64,000 bases of DNA from Vanilla planifolia (taxonomy: Eukaryota > Streptophyta > Magnoliopsida > Asparagales > Orchidaceae): NCBI GenBank assembly GCA_023846275.1, contig JAIUJO010000164.1:124001-188000 (forward strand), given 5' to 3'. Positions 47,078-59,900 of the stretch are shown here, one piece after another. The position numbers were made by a program, and so were the translations under genes. The notes below the pieces were generated by a model that did not search any database, had not been told where the DNA came from, and saw nothing but the letters and a program-made list of their open reading frames with translations. How positions within the stretch are numbered: the stretch's first letter is position 1; every line of letters begins with the position of its first letter.

Positions 47078-49200
47078 ATGCGAGGTAAAACAAATACGGG
47101 AAAAGAGATGAATTGTGCATTTAAAAAATTTTTTGATTAAAAAAATTAGAAGAAAAAATTTTGAGCTTAAAATATTTTTTTTTATCAACAAAATTAAATT
47201 GCTTAATAATAATTGAAATACACACGAGGATTTTAGGCGGTTTGGCCAAAACCTTTGTCTAAATCCATACCTGATCCCCAATTGGGCTTCCACTAACCAC
47301 TCTTTTTTGCACCAGTGCTCCAATAAGACACCAAAATCAGAGAAGTTTAGGTTAATCAAACAAATTCAAAGCTTTACAATTTTTTGCTTACAAAATTTTT
47401 ACACCTTTAATTCTTCAAACAAGAGTGGCACTACTAATGATGAAATAAATGTTACCAGAAATGCATAAATGATTATCAATAAAAGAAGATAAATAGAGAC
47501 CGACAAAAATCCTGAGCTCTTGTAATTACGTAGAAAAATTTGTTGCTTGCGATTTGAACTTTAGTTAGACTTGCATGAAAATTTTCAAACTTGATGTAAT
47601 AATATTTATGTTTTATAAATGATTTTTATTTATAGTTGAAATAAACAACACCAAAAATAACTCCCCAACAACTAGCCACTGTAGTGAAGAAAATAGTACA
47701 ATCGCCATCTGATTACATGAATGGATGTGTGTGTATGTGCATTTGTTTATGTGTGTGCATGCATGTGTGAATAAATGAGTGTGTGTGTGTTTGCATGTGT
47801 GCATGAGCGTGTGTCTGTGTTGGTATATATATTTGTGCATGTGTGCATGCATGCGTGTGTTTTTGTGTGTTTGTGCATGTGTTCATGCATGTGCCTATCT
47901 ATGGATTCATGCATATGTGGTGTGTGGGTGTGCATGTTTGTCTACTTTGTGCACATGTATGCATACGTATATGTGCATTTGTGTCTGTGGATGTGTGTGC
48001 AAGTGCGAACATGTGTATGAATGCATGCAGACACATGTATTTATGCATTAGTGCATGTGCGTGTTTGAGTTCCTATGCATATGCATGTGCATTTGTATGT
48101 GTGTGTGTAAATGTGTGTGTGTTTTCTTGTGTGCTTATGCTTTTTCATTTATGTGTGCATATATAATTGCATGTGCGCTTATGCATGTGTGTGCATATGC
48201 AAATGTGCGTTTCTACATGGTATTGTATGTGTGAGCATGCGTGTGTGTGTGTGAGCACCCTTGTGTGTATGTGTATACATGTGTGTGTGTGTGTATATGT
48301 GTGTGAACACATGTGGGTGTGCATACGTTATATGCTTGTGTTTGTATGCGCTTGTGCATGTTTATGCATTACATATGTGCGTTTGTATGTGTGCTTATGT
48401 ATTTGCATATGTATATGTGTGTGCATCCATAAGTATGCATGTATGCACGTGTACACACATTTGTATTCATATGTGTGTTTGTTTGTATTTGTGTGCATTT
48501 GTGTGTGTGTGTCTATTTGCATATGTGTGCGTTTGCATGTATACACATTTGTGTGAGTGTGTGTGCATGAGTGCTTGTACATGTGTGTGTGTATGTTTGT
48601 ATGCATGTGCGTGTGTTTACGTTCTTGTGGGTATGGGTGTGCATGCATGTGTGTGGTTATGCATGTCTATATACTTTTGTGTTCATGTGTTCTTGAGTCT
48701 GTGTGTTGGCATACATGCATTTAAGCATGTGTGTAGATGTGTCTACATGTGTGCATGTATGCTAGCACATGTGAGATTGGGTATGTGTGTTTTTAAGTGC
48801 ATGTGCATGTACATGCAAGTCTGTGTGTGTGTGCGTGTATGTATATTTGGGTGCATGTTCATATATAAGTGTGACCATATGTATATATTTGTGTTTGTGT
48901 TTATGCATATGTGTGTTATTTCCTTAACTGGTTGTATGGGATGGTCATGTGTGTGCATGAGCATGTCCTTAGATGTGTGCATATCTTTCTATGAATGTGC
49001 ATGCAAACTTAGGTGCATGTATACATATGTATGCATGTGTACATATTTGTGATGGTTGAGCAAGTGTGTATGCATGCTTGTGTCAATATGTGCATGTGTT
49101 TTGAGCATGCATTCGTGTGTGTGTATGTTTGAGTGTTTCTGTGCATGTTTGTGGGTGTGTATGTGCATGTGTGTGAGTGTTAGTGCATGTTGGTGCATAT
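47000..49200 (+). repeat. Inverted partner of the left arm
   Basis: Landmarks in the reverse complement of about 1-1700 recur here in order. Examples are TATGGATTCATGCA (about 1413-1426 versus 47899), the CTTGTGTGCTTA...TTTTTCATTT word (about 1190 versus 48125), a GCATATGCAA...TCTACATGGTA word (about 1105 versus 48194), and TGAGCATGTGTGTAGA with the GCACATGTGAG word (about 620-660 versus 48725-48775). The AT-rich block 47078-47721 interrupts this copy only. Confidence 0.78.
47078..47721. mobile_element. AT-rich insertion of unknown class
   Basis: About 640 bp of AT-rich, non-alternating sequence in the array. The inverted paralog near 1570-1650 has continuous array sequence at the matching place, so this is an insertion. 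The stretch around 47225-47350 (GAGGATTTTAGGCGGTTTGG, later CCCCAATTGGGCTTCCACTA) resembles in style the GAGG...GGTTCGG segments of dispersed plant LTR elements. I found no termini, target duplication or coding domain. The 96-codon minus-strand frame at 47069-47359 straddles the edge and has no recognisable domain. Confidence 0.6.
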
Positions 49201-51599
49201 GTGTTTGCATGTGCATCTACATATGTGTGTGGGTTTATACCTATGCATGTGGTTGTGTATGTATTTTTTGGTTTTCTTGGTATGTGTACATATGCATGCA
49301 AGTGTGTATGTGTATGCAATTTGTGTGCATGTATGTATATGCATGTGAGAGAGAGTTTGTGCGTGTATGCATAGATGTATGTGGGCATGTGTGCATGCAT
49401 GCATGCATTTGTGCATGCCATCATGTGAATGTGTGTATGTTTACTTATTTATGTTTGTGCATGGTTGGGCATGCATGTTTGCATCTGTGTGGGTGCTTTG
49501 TGTGTGTGCATACATATGTGTATGTATGCTCATGTATGTTTGCATGTGTGAATGTGTACTTGTATTTGTTTGAGAGTGTGCATGTGCATGTTCCTATGTG
49601 TGTGTGTGAGAGAGAGCATTTTTATGTGTGTTTGTGTGTGGGTGATTGTGTGCGCATTCATGTGCATGTGTGAATGTATGGTTGTACATGCAGGTGCATG
49701 TACATGCATTTATGTGGGTGTGTTCATGCTTATGTATGTGTGTGGGTTTGTGTATGTGTGTAGGTGCATGTCCACACACATGTGTGTGATGGTGTGCATG
49801 TTTAAACATGCACACGCATGTGCGTGTGTGGGTTCATGAGTGTGTGTGTGTGTATTTGTATGTTTCAGAGTGTATGGGTTTGTGTGTGTCTGTACTCATA
49901 CATGTGTGTGTGTGAACTTGTATGTTTGTGTCTGTATGTGTATGTTTCCATGCAAGTGTGTGTCCACGCTTGTGCATATGTGTGTGCACGTTTTTGTGAG
50001 CACATTTTTTTGCATGTGTTTGTGGGTGAGTGTATGTGTGTGCATGCATGTGTGGGTTTGCATGTGTGTGTTGCACGTGCAAGTGTGTATGCGTATTTGT
50101 CTGCATGTGTGAATGTCTTTCCATGTCTTTGTAAGCATGTGCATGTATGTGTGTGTGTGTGTGTGTGCATGTGCATAAGTGTGAATGGGTGTGTGCGTGT
50201 AGGCATGCGTGGGCATATGTATCAATATATGTAGGCATATGTGATTGTGCATTAGCATATGCATGTGTGTGTGTATTTTACTATGTATGCATATGCGTGT
50301 GCATCTCTGTGTGTGTGAATGCATGTGTGTATGCTTGTTTGTGTGCCTTTGGTCTTTCATTTGTTTGTGCTTACGTAAATGCATGCAGGGATGTGCATGT
50401 GTGCATGTGCTGGCATGCATGGCTATGTGGTAGTGGATGTGTGAGAATGTGTGTGTGTGTATGCTAGTGTTTGTGTTCATGTAGATGTGTGAGCATGCAT
50501 GTGTGCATGTGTATGCATGTGTATGTGTACTTGTGTGTGTGTGTGTGTGTGCATGCATGCTTGTGTATATGTGCCTATGTATGTGTGTGTGTGTATGCAC
50601 CTATGGATTTGCATGTGTATATGTTTGTGCTTCCATGCATGTTTATGTGCATATATGTGCATGTGCATGTGTGTTGTTTACATTTGTGATTATTTGTGTA
50701 TGTGTGTGTGCTTATGTGTGCATGTATGTGTTTCCATTTGCATGTTTGTGCATTTGCATGTGTGTACATTTATGTGTGAGTGTGTGCATGATTGGATGTG
50801 TGCATGAGCAATTGTGTGTGTGTGTGCTTGTATAAATGTTTATGTGTTTATTTGGATGTGTGTGTGAGGTGTTCATGTGTGTTTTTTGCTGTACATGTGT
50901 GTGTACCTATGTCATGTGCTCATACATGTACATGTAGATGCCTACATGTGTGCATGTATGCAAGCATGTGTTTTAGTTGGTATGTGCATGTTTAAGCATG
51001 CGTGTGTGTGCATGTTCCCACATTTGTGTTAACATGTGTGCATTTGTCTATTCGTTTGTGCACATTTGTGTGATGTGTCTATGCAAGTTGCATGCGATTG
51101 TTGTGTGTGTGGGTGTGTATGAGCATGTCCTTGCATTTGTGTGCATTTATGTGCATGCATGTGCAAAAGCATATCTGTGTGCATGCATGTGTATGTTTGT
51201 ATGTGGACATTTTTGTTAGTTATACACTTGTGCATGCATGCTTGTGGCCATGTGTGTGTTTGTTCATGCATGCATTTGTGCATATGAGAGTTTATGTGCA
51301 CATGTGTGGGTGTTTGTGTGCATGTCTGTAAGTGTTAGTGTGTATACACATGCATGTACATGTGTGTGTGTGTTTGTACCTATGCATGTGTGTGCACTCT
51401 TTGTGCATGTGTGTGGTTGTGCACAGGTTTGCTAGCGAGTGTATGTCTATGCATGTGTGAGTGGGTAGGCATGTGTGTGTACATGTGTAAGAGTTTGTAC
51501 ATTTGTGTGTGTGAGTGTACGTGGCTATGTTTGTGAATGTGTCCATATGTGTTTGTATGTGTGTGGAAATTTGTGTGTGTGTGTGTGCATGCACACATG

Positions 51600-52130
51600 T
51601 GTCAATGTGTCTGTGTGTGTGTGCATATATGTGTATTTGAATGTGCATGTATGCATGTGTGCCTATGTGCATGCATGGGTTGTTCTTACATATATATGTG
51701 TATGTGTGTACATGTGCCTATGTGTGTGTGCATGTGTTTCTATATATTTACATGCATCTACAAGTGTTTATTTGTGCATTCATGTATGCATACATGTTGT
51801 TTTATGTTTATATGTGTGTGTGTGTGTTTGTACATGCATAAGCATGTTTGGAAGCTTATGCGTGTGTATGTGTGTACATAACTGTGTGTGTGTATGTAAA
51901 TATATGTGTGCATTTGTATTTATGTTTTTGTATGATTTCTGTGAGTGTGTTCTTATGCCTGTGCATGTGCTTATGCATGGTTGTGTCATCATGCGCATGT
52001 GCATGTACATGTGTGTGCATGTATGTGTGAGTGAATGTCTGTGTCTGTGTGCATGTGCGTATGCATGCATGTGTGTGAATGTGTTCTTATGTGTGTGGTT
52101 GCATGTGTTTGCTTGTGTGTGTGTGTGTGC
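51600..52130 (+). repeat. Array segment paralogous to 37.6-38.1 kb
   Basis: Shares the GGAAGCTTATGC landmark and flanking order with 37924, including the TGTTGTTT-type word and the GCATGTGCTTATGCAT word. It ends where the match to copy A begins. Confidence 0.6.
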
Positions 52131-55100
52131 ATGTTGTGCATTTGTGCAAGCATGTGTGTACATGTGTGTGTGTGTCAGTGGGTGGGTTTGTGTATGTGTA
52201 CGCATGTGCAGGTGTGTGCATCTTCATGCATGTGTTTGTTTGTGTGTGTGTGTTTATGTGTGAGCATGTGGGTGTGTGTACGTGTGTGTTGTGTGTCTAT
52301 GTCTCTACTTGTATGCATGTATATGTGTGTGGGTGTACTCACGTGTGTTTGTGAGCACATGCTATTTTGTGATTATGTGTGTGTATGTGCATGTGCATGT
52401 GTGTGTGTGTCCATTTATGTATGTGCATATTTGTGTAAGTGCTTTATTGTACACATATGTGCATATGTGTGTGCTTTTGTGTGCATGCAAGAGTGTGTAC
52501 ATAATCGAATGTGTGCATGTGTGAGAGTGTGTGTATATGCATGTGTGTGCACTTGTGCATATATGTGTGTACATGTAGGTACATGTATGTGGTTGTGCAT
52601 GTACGGGTATGTAAGGTTATATGTGTGGATGTCTATCTATATGAGTGTGTGTGCCTATTTCATTTATCTATGTGTGTGTATGTTTGTGGGTTTATCCTTT
52701 TGTTGTTTTGTGTCTATGTTTGTGGGTGTACATGCATAGGTGTGTGCACAAGGGTTTGTGTTTGTGCTCATGTGTGCATGCATACAAGAGTGTGAGAGCA
52801 TCTTTTTGTGTTTGTGTGTGTGTGTATGTGTGTCTGAGAGTGTTTGTGTGTCTATGTGTATATGAAAATGTTCATGTGTGTGTGTGCTTGTGCATGCATT
52901 TGTATATGCGTGTGTTTTTGTGTGTGCATTTATGTGTGTTTGTTTGTGTGTATGTCTGTGCATGTATCTGTTTATGTACATCTGCATGTGTGTGTGTTTC
53001 TATGCATGTGCGTGTGAGTACATGGGTATGCATAGGAGTGTATAGGTGTATGTACATGCATGTGTGTGTGTTCTTGTTAGTGTGTGTATATAACTATGTG
53101 TTTGTGTGTGTGTGTATGTGCATGTGTGGCTATGTTTGGGCATGCATGTATGTTAGTATGTGCATGTATGTGTGTGCATGTGACTGCACGTGTTTGTGTC
53201 CTTATGTGTATACATATCTATGAATGGGTGTGTGGGTGTGTAGATGTGTGTATGTGTGTGCATCTTTGGTTACATTCACATGCATGTTTGTGTGCTTACA
53301 TCAGTATATTTAGGTGCATCTGTGTATTTAATTATATATATGTGGATCTCTTCATGTTCTTGCACGTGTGTACATGTGCCTTTGTAAGTGTGTATGTGTG
53401 TGTGTGCATATGTGTTCATGTATGTGTGCTTTTTTGTGAGCTTTTGTGCAAGTATGAGGGCATGTATGTATGTTTGTGCCTGGGTCCTCACATGTATGTG
53501 GATGCATGTGTTAGCACATGTCGTTATGTGTGTATTTGTACATACGTGTATACTTAAGTGTTTTGCACTGTGCATGTGTGTGCATGAGCATGTGCAAGCA
53601 TGTTCTTATGTGTGTGACTATGTGTATGTAGGTGCACATGTGTGCATGGGTGCACGTGTGTGCATGTGATTATGATTGTATATGTTTGGTTATGTATATG
53701 CATCTTTATGTATATGTGTGTGTGAGTTTATGTACTTTTGCATGTGTGTGCATGTGCAATTTTGTTAGTTTGTGTGCATGGATGTGTTCATGTGCATGTC
53801 TACATGTGTTAGTTTGAGTATGTGTTTATTGGTGTGTGTGTGTGTGTATGCATATGTGTGTGCATGTGTGAGTGTATGTGTGTGTGTGTCCACACGTACA
53901 CATTTGTGCATACTTGTGTGTGTATGTATATACATATGCATGTGTTTATATGTGTGTGTGTATGTGTATGTACATGTTTGTATGTGTGTTTGTGTGTGTT
54001 TGCATGTGTGTGTGCACAAGTATGCATGCATGCTTGCGCGTCTGCATGTGCAGGCATGTATGCATGTGTGTGCATGTGGATGTGCATGTGTCTATTAATG
54101 TGCATGTGTATGCAAGTGCATGTGTGTGCATGCATGTCTTTATGCATGCACATGTGTGTGCAAGTGCACCTTTGTGCATATGTGTCTATGGGTGAGTGCA
54201 TGTGTGTGTGTGAGTAACTGTACATGTGCATTTATGTGGGCATGTGTATGTGCATGTGTGCATGTGTTAGCATTTACATGTGTACAAGTTCTTTTGTCAT
54301 TATGCATATGTGTGTGTGCATGCATACATGCATGATTGTGTGCTTGCATCATGTGTGTGTGCATGTGAATATGCTTTCATACATGTGCACATTTGTGTAC
54401 TTGTGTTAATGCTTTAGCATGTCTGTGTGTGAGTCCGTGTGTGCGTGCATGCTTATTTTTGTATGTGTGAGCATATGGGGCCATGTATGTGTGTTTGTGT
54501 TTGCTTGTGAATGTGTGAGGATTCGTGTGTGGTTGTGTGTGTGTGAACATGTTTGTTTTTTGGGCATATATCTATGCCTTTATGTGTTCCAACATGTATG
54601 TGAGCATGAGTGTGTTTGAGTATGTAGGTGTGTGTTTGTGTATGCATGGGCATGCCTGTGTAGGTGTGTGCATGTGTGTGTGTGGGTGACTATGCATGTG
54701 TGGGTAGATATGCTTGTTGTATGCATGTGTGTGTGCAAGGAGGTTGTCCACGTGTGCGAACACTCGTGTGTGAATTTGTGCATGTGCTTGTGCCTATCTC
54801 CATCTAGTTGTGCATGTGTGTGTGTGTGTGAATGTGTGTGTATGTGAATGTGAGCATGCACATGTGTGTGTCTTCATTCATGCATTTTTGTAGATATGCA
54901 TGTGCATTCTTTTGTGTGTTAGTGCATGTGCGTGTTTATGCATGGGTGCATGCATGCATGTTTCTGTGTAGATGTGTGTACATGTGTATGTATGTATGTG
55001 TTTGTATATTTGTATATGCATATGTGCCATGTGTATATGCATGTGTGTATTTGTGTGTGTGCATACACGTATGTGTGGGTGTGCATGTGTGTGTTTTTGA

Positions 55101-55890
55101 ATATATGCATAGTCATGTATCTATATGTGTTTGTGAGGGTGTGTGTGCATGTGCATTTGTGTATATGTGAGTCAACATGTGGATGTGCATGATTGTGTTC
55201 CATTGTGTGCCTTATGTGTGCACCCGTGTATGTACTTATTTGTGTACCAGTGTGAATGCATTTGCACATTTGTGTGTGTGTATATGCATGTGAGTGTGGA
55301 TATGGTTGTATTTGTGTTAGTGTGTCCATGTGTGTGTGTGTGTATGTGCATGTGGATGTGCATTTAGGCATGAGTATGTATAGTTGTGTTCGCATGTTTG
55401 TGTACATGTGCATGTGGATTTCAGTTTGTGTATGTATATGTTTGTTTGCATGTGAGCATTTATGTGCATGTGTGCTTGTGTGCATGCTTTTGTGTATGTG
55501 TGTCAAAAGTTTTTAGTGTATGTATATGACTATGTATGCATATTCTTGCTTGTGTTATTGTGTGTGCATTTGTGAACATTTTCTTGAGAGTGTGCTTGCG
55601 TTTGTGTGTGCATGTGTGCTAGTGTGCCTATACACATGTTTTTGAATTTTTGTGTATGTTGTGTATGCTTTTTTTGTGTGTGTGAATGTGTGAGCATGTG
55701 TATTTCTGTGTGTACATATGACCACATGTGTGGGCATGATTGTGTACATGTGTTTGTGTGTGCTCTTATGCTTGTATGTGTATGCGTGTGTGTGCTTTTG
55801 CATTGGCATGTGTGTTTATGTGTGTGTGTGTGTGCGTGCATCTATGCATTCATGCATGTGTTTATGGGCATGTGTGTTTGGTGACATGCT

Positions 55891-55928
55891 TGTGTAAAAG
55901 TTGCATGCATGTGTAAAAGTTGCATGCA
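55891..55928 (+). repeat. 19 bp unit, two exact copies
   Basis: TGTGTAAAAGTTGCATGCA is repeated twice with a 19 bp period. The AAAAGTT word is foreign to TG alternation, so it marks the duplication clearly. Confidence 0.85.
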
Positions 55929-56440
55929 TGTGTATGTGGGTGCATGTGTGTATGCATGTGCGTGCATGTGTGTATGCATGTGCATGCATGTGTGTGTATA
56001 TAGGTGTGGCTTGTGGGTGTGTGCACATGTGTGTGCATGCATACAGATACATGTGTGCATGTGAGTCCATATGTGTCTATGGATGCATTTGTGTGTGTAT
56101 GTGTGCATAGGAGCATGATTGTGTGATTTTGTGAATGCGTGTGTCGGTATGTTTGTTTGTTTGCATGTGTATATAGATGTGGATATGTATGTGTGTTCAT
56201 TTGCCTATGTTTGCCTTTCTTTATGCTTGTTTATATGTGCATGCTTATGCATGTCTATGTGTGTGTATGCACATGTGAGTACATGTGTGCCCTTGTTTGT
56301 GTGTATTTACATTCGTGCATGATTTTGTGTTTAAATGAGTGTGTGTGCATGTGTGTGAACCTCCATGTGTGTGTGTGAGTGTGTATTTATGTGATTCCAT
56401 GTGTGTGTGAATGTTTATGCATGTACAAGTGCATGTGTTT

Positions 56441-56944
56441 GTGTTGGAGTGTGCACATGTTTTTGTGTGTGCATGTTTATATGTGTGCATGTGTGTATAT
56501 GTGCTTTTGTGGATGAGTGTGTTTGCATGCTTGTGTGGGTGTTTTTGTGTACTTGTGTGTGTGTGTTTGTGTGTGCTTGTGTGAGTGTGTGCGGAGGTGT
56601 GTGTTTGCATGTATATGTACATGTGTGTGCGTGGATTCTTGTTCACACATATGTATGTGTGTGCATGTGCATGTGCACATTTGTCTGTGACTATGCATGT
56701 GTTGGAGTGTGCACATGTTTTTGTGTGTGCTTGTTTATATGTGTGCATGTGTGTGGATGTGCTTTTGTGGATGAGTGTGCTTGCATGCTTGTGTGGGTGT
56801 TTTAGTGTACTTGTGTGTGTGTTTGTGTGAGTGTGTGTGGGGGTGTGTGTTTGTATATATATGTGCATGTGTGTGTATGGATTCTTGTTCACACATATGT
56901 ATGTGTGTGCATGTGCATGTGCACATTTGTTTGTGACTATGCAT
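56441..56944 (+). repeat. 258 bp tandem duplication
   Basis: Units 56441-56698 and 56699-56944 share GTTGGAGTGTGCACATG, CTTTTGTGGATGAGTGTG, GGATTCTTGTTCACACATATG and TGTGACTATGCATG in the same order, with small indels. The paralogous place in copy A, about 8370-8630, has only one unit, so this duplication is specific to copy B. Confidence 0.9.
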
Positions 56945-59900
56945 GTGTGTGCGTCTCTACAATCGCACATGTGTGTTTGTGTACATTAATCTATGTGTGT
57001 GTGTACATGTAAGTATGCATGTGTTTGTGTGTGTATGCACACATATGTGTGTGTTTTAGGTGTGTATGTGAATGTTTGTGTATTTGTGCAAGTTTGCATG
57101 TTATGCATTTGTGTGTGTTCGTGCATGTCTGTATGCCTATGAGGGTACATGCGTGTGTGTAGGCATGTGCATGTGTTGTGCCTACAAATTTATGTGCGCA
57201 TGTGTGTAGTTGTGCATGAGTGCATCTGTATGTATGTGTGTGCACTAGTGTGTGTCTATGTTTGTGCATTAGTGTGTGTGTGTGTGTGTGTGTGTGAGCA
57301 TATTTGTGCATGCATGTGCATGTATATGTTGTGTGTGTGTGTGTGCTTGCTTGTGCATGTCTGTGTACCTATGTGCACATGTCCATGCATGCCTTTATGG
57401 ATGTGTGTGTTCTTGGCATGTGTAAATGTATATGTGCATGTATATCATGTGTGTCCCTATTTGTGTGTATATGTCTGCATGAATATACTTGTACTTGAAT
57501 GTGCGTGTGTCTATCTGACCATATTTGTGTGTGTACATATGTGGGAGTGTTATGGATTTGTATGTGTGTCTACGTGCATGTGTATGCATAAGCATGTGTG
57601 TGCATGTGCTCGTGTGTATGTGTATGCATGCATGCATGCGTGCCTATGTCAGCATGAGTATTTTCATGTGTGTGTGTGTGATATTATGTGTGTGCATGAG
57701 TGTGTATGCATGCATTTGTGTGCCTATATATATGTGTGCTTTTATTTATCTACATTTGCATGTTTGCATATTTGTGTGTATGTGCAAACATGTATATGTG
57801 TGAATGCATGAGAGCATGTTCATGTGTGTGTTTATGTGTCTATATGTTGGTTTTCATGTGTGAGTAGGTATTTGTGGATGTATGTGTGTGTACTTATGTA
57901 TTCATGTGTGTGCATTGGTCAATATGTCTATGCATGCTTTTGTGTGAGTATGCCTATTTTTGTATATGTTTGTATGTATGTGTTAATGCATGTTTGTGAA
58001 TGCTTGCACATGCTTGTATGTAGATGTCTACATATGTGTGTACACATGTGTTCATATGTGCATTTGTGAAGGTGTTTATGTATGTGTAAATGTCCACGTG
58101 CATGTGTGTGTATATACATCTGTGTCTATACTCACGTGTGTCTACTTGTGTGTTGTGCATGCATGTGTGTTTAGGTATGCATATGGGTAGGTGCTATTGT
58201 GTGTGGAAACATATGCATGTGTGTTTGTGCATGCATGTATGTGTATGTGCATGCTTGAGTGTGTGTGTGTGTGTGTGTTTGCAAGTATTTGTATGCACTG
58301 GTGCAAGATTGTGCATATGTGTACTTGTGTGTATATACTTATTTTTATTTGCGTGCATGTGTATGTACATGTGTTCATGTGTGTGTGTGGGTGTGTGCTT
58401 TGTAGGAGTGTCTATATGTGTATGAGTGTGCACATGTGTGTGTGTGCTTATGTGTGTGTTGATGCATGCATGTGTGTGTGTGTGTGTGCATGCATTCAGG
58501 TGCTTGCATGCATGCATGCAAGCATGGGTCTGACTGTGTGTGTGTGCTGTATTCGTGCATGTGTGTTTATTTTTGTCTATGCATACAGGCATGTATGAGT
58601 GTGTGTAGTAGTGTGGGTGTCTACATGTGTTTGTGTGCATGTGTGTGTAAGTACATGCATGTGTGTATGTATGCTTACATGTTTTCTTATGTGCATGTAT
58701 ATTAGTGTTTGCATGTATGTGCATGTTCTTGTATGTCTATGTGTGATTGTATGTGTGTGGGTGTGTACTTGCATATGTGTGCATTTGTGCTTACATGTAT
58801 GTGCATGTGTGTTCACATGTGTATGTGTGTCTTTACACATGCATATGTGTATGTGTATCGTTATGTGTCTACCAGCAAGCATATATGTGTGTGTTTGTCG
58901 ATGTGTGTGTGTGGGGGTTTATTTGTGTGTTCACATGCATGCATGTGTGTGTTCAGGCGCTTGTGTATGTTAGCATTTGTGTGTGTATGTGTGCATGCAT
59001 ATGTAAGTTTTTGTGTGTGCACGTGCACACTTATGTGTTTGATTGCATTGTTGTGTGGGTGCATGTGTGTGTTTGTGTGCATTGGTGTATGTAGGTTTGG
59101 GTGTGCATGTGTGTGTATATAAATGCAGATCTATATATGTGGCTATTTGTATTCCTATGTGCTATGTGTGTGTGCATATCAATATGCAATTATGTAATCG
59201 TGTGTGCATGGGTCTGTGCAAGTGCTTCTATATGCGTGCATTTGTGTCTGTACTTGTGCACACATTTGTGAGTATGCATTCATGTGAGCATGCATGTGTG
59301 CATGTGCATGTTCATGTGCTTGTGCTTGTGCGAGTGCATGCACATTTGTGTGCATGTTCATGTGTCTACATGTGTTTGTGCATTTCTATGTGTGTGAGTG
59401 TTTGTGCAACTACAATTGTGCATGTCTGCACATGTGTGTGCTTGTGCATGTGTGTATTCATGTGTTTTTATGTATATGCATGTTTGTGTATGTGTGTGTG
59501 TATGTGCACCTATGTGAATGTGTGTGTGTCTATACTTGTGTTTATGTGTGTGTGTATTCTTGCATGTGCGAGTGTGTGTGCATGCATCTTTGTGTGTGTG
59601 TCCATATGTTTCTATGTGAGAGCACATGTTTTTAATTGTGTCTATGCATGCACATGTGAAGTGTCTATGAATTTATGCATGTAGTCATATGTGTGCATGC
59701 ATATGCATGCTTATGTTTCTGTGCATCTATTTGTGTGCATGATTACTCATGTGTTTATGTGTGTTTGTGTGTGTATGTGTGCGTGCATGTGCATATCCCT
59801 ATCTTTGTCTGTGTGTGTGTGTGGGTGCATGGGTGTACATGTTAGAGAGCATTTTTGTATGTATGTGCATATGCTCTATGTGTGTGAGCCTATGCCTGTA

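Noticed and set aside
47069..47359. 96-codon minus-strand frame in the AT-rich block
   Set aside because: It crosses the array/insert edge and has no recognisable motif.
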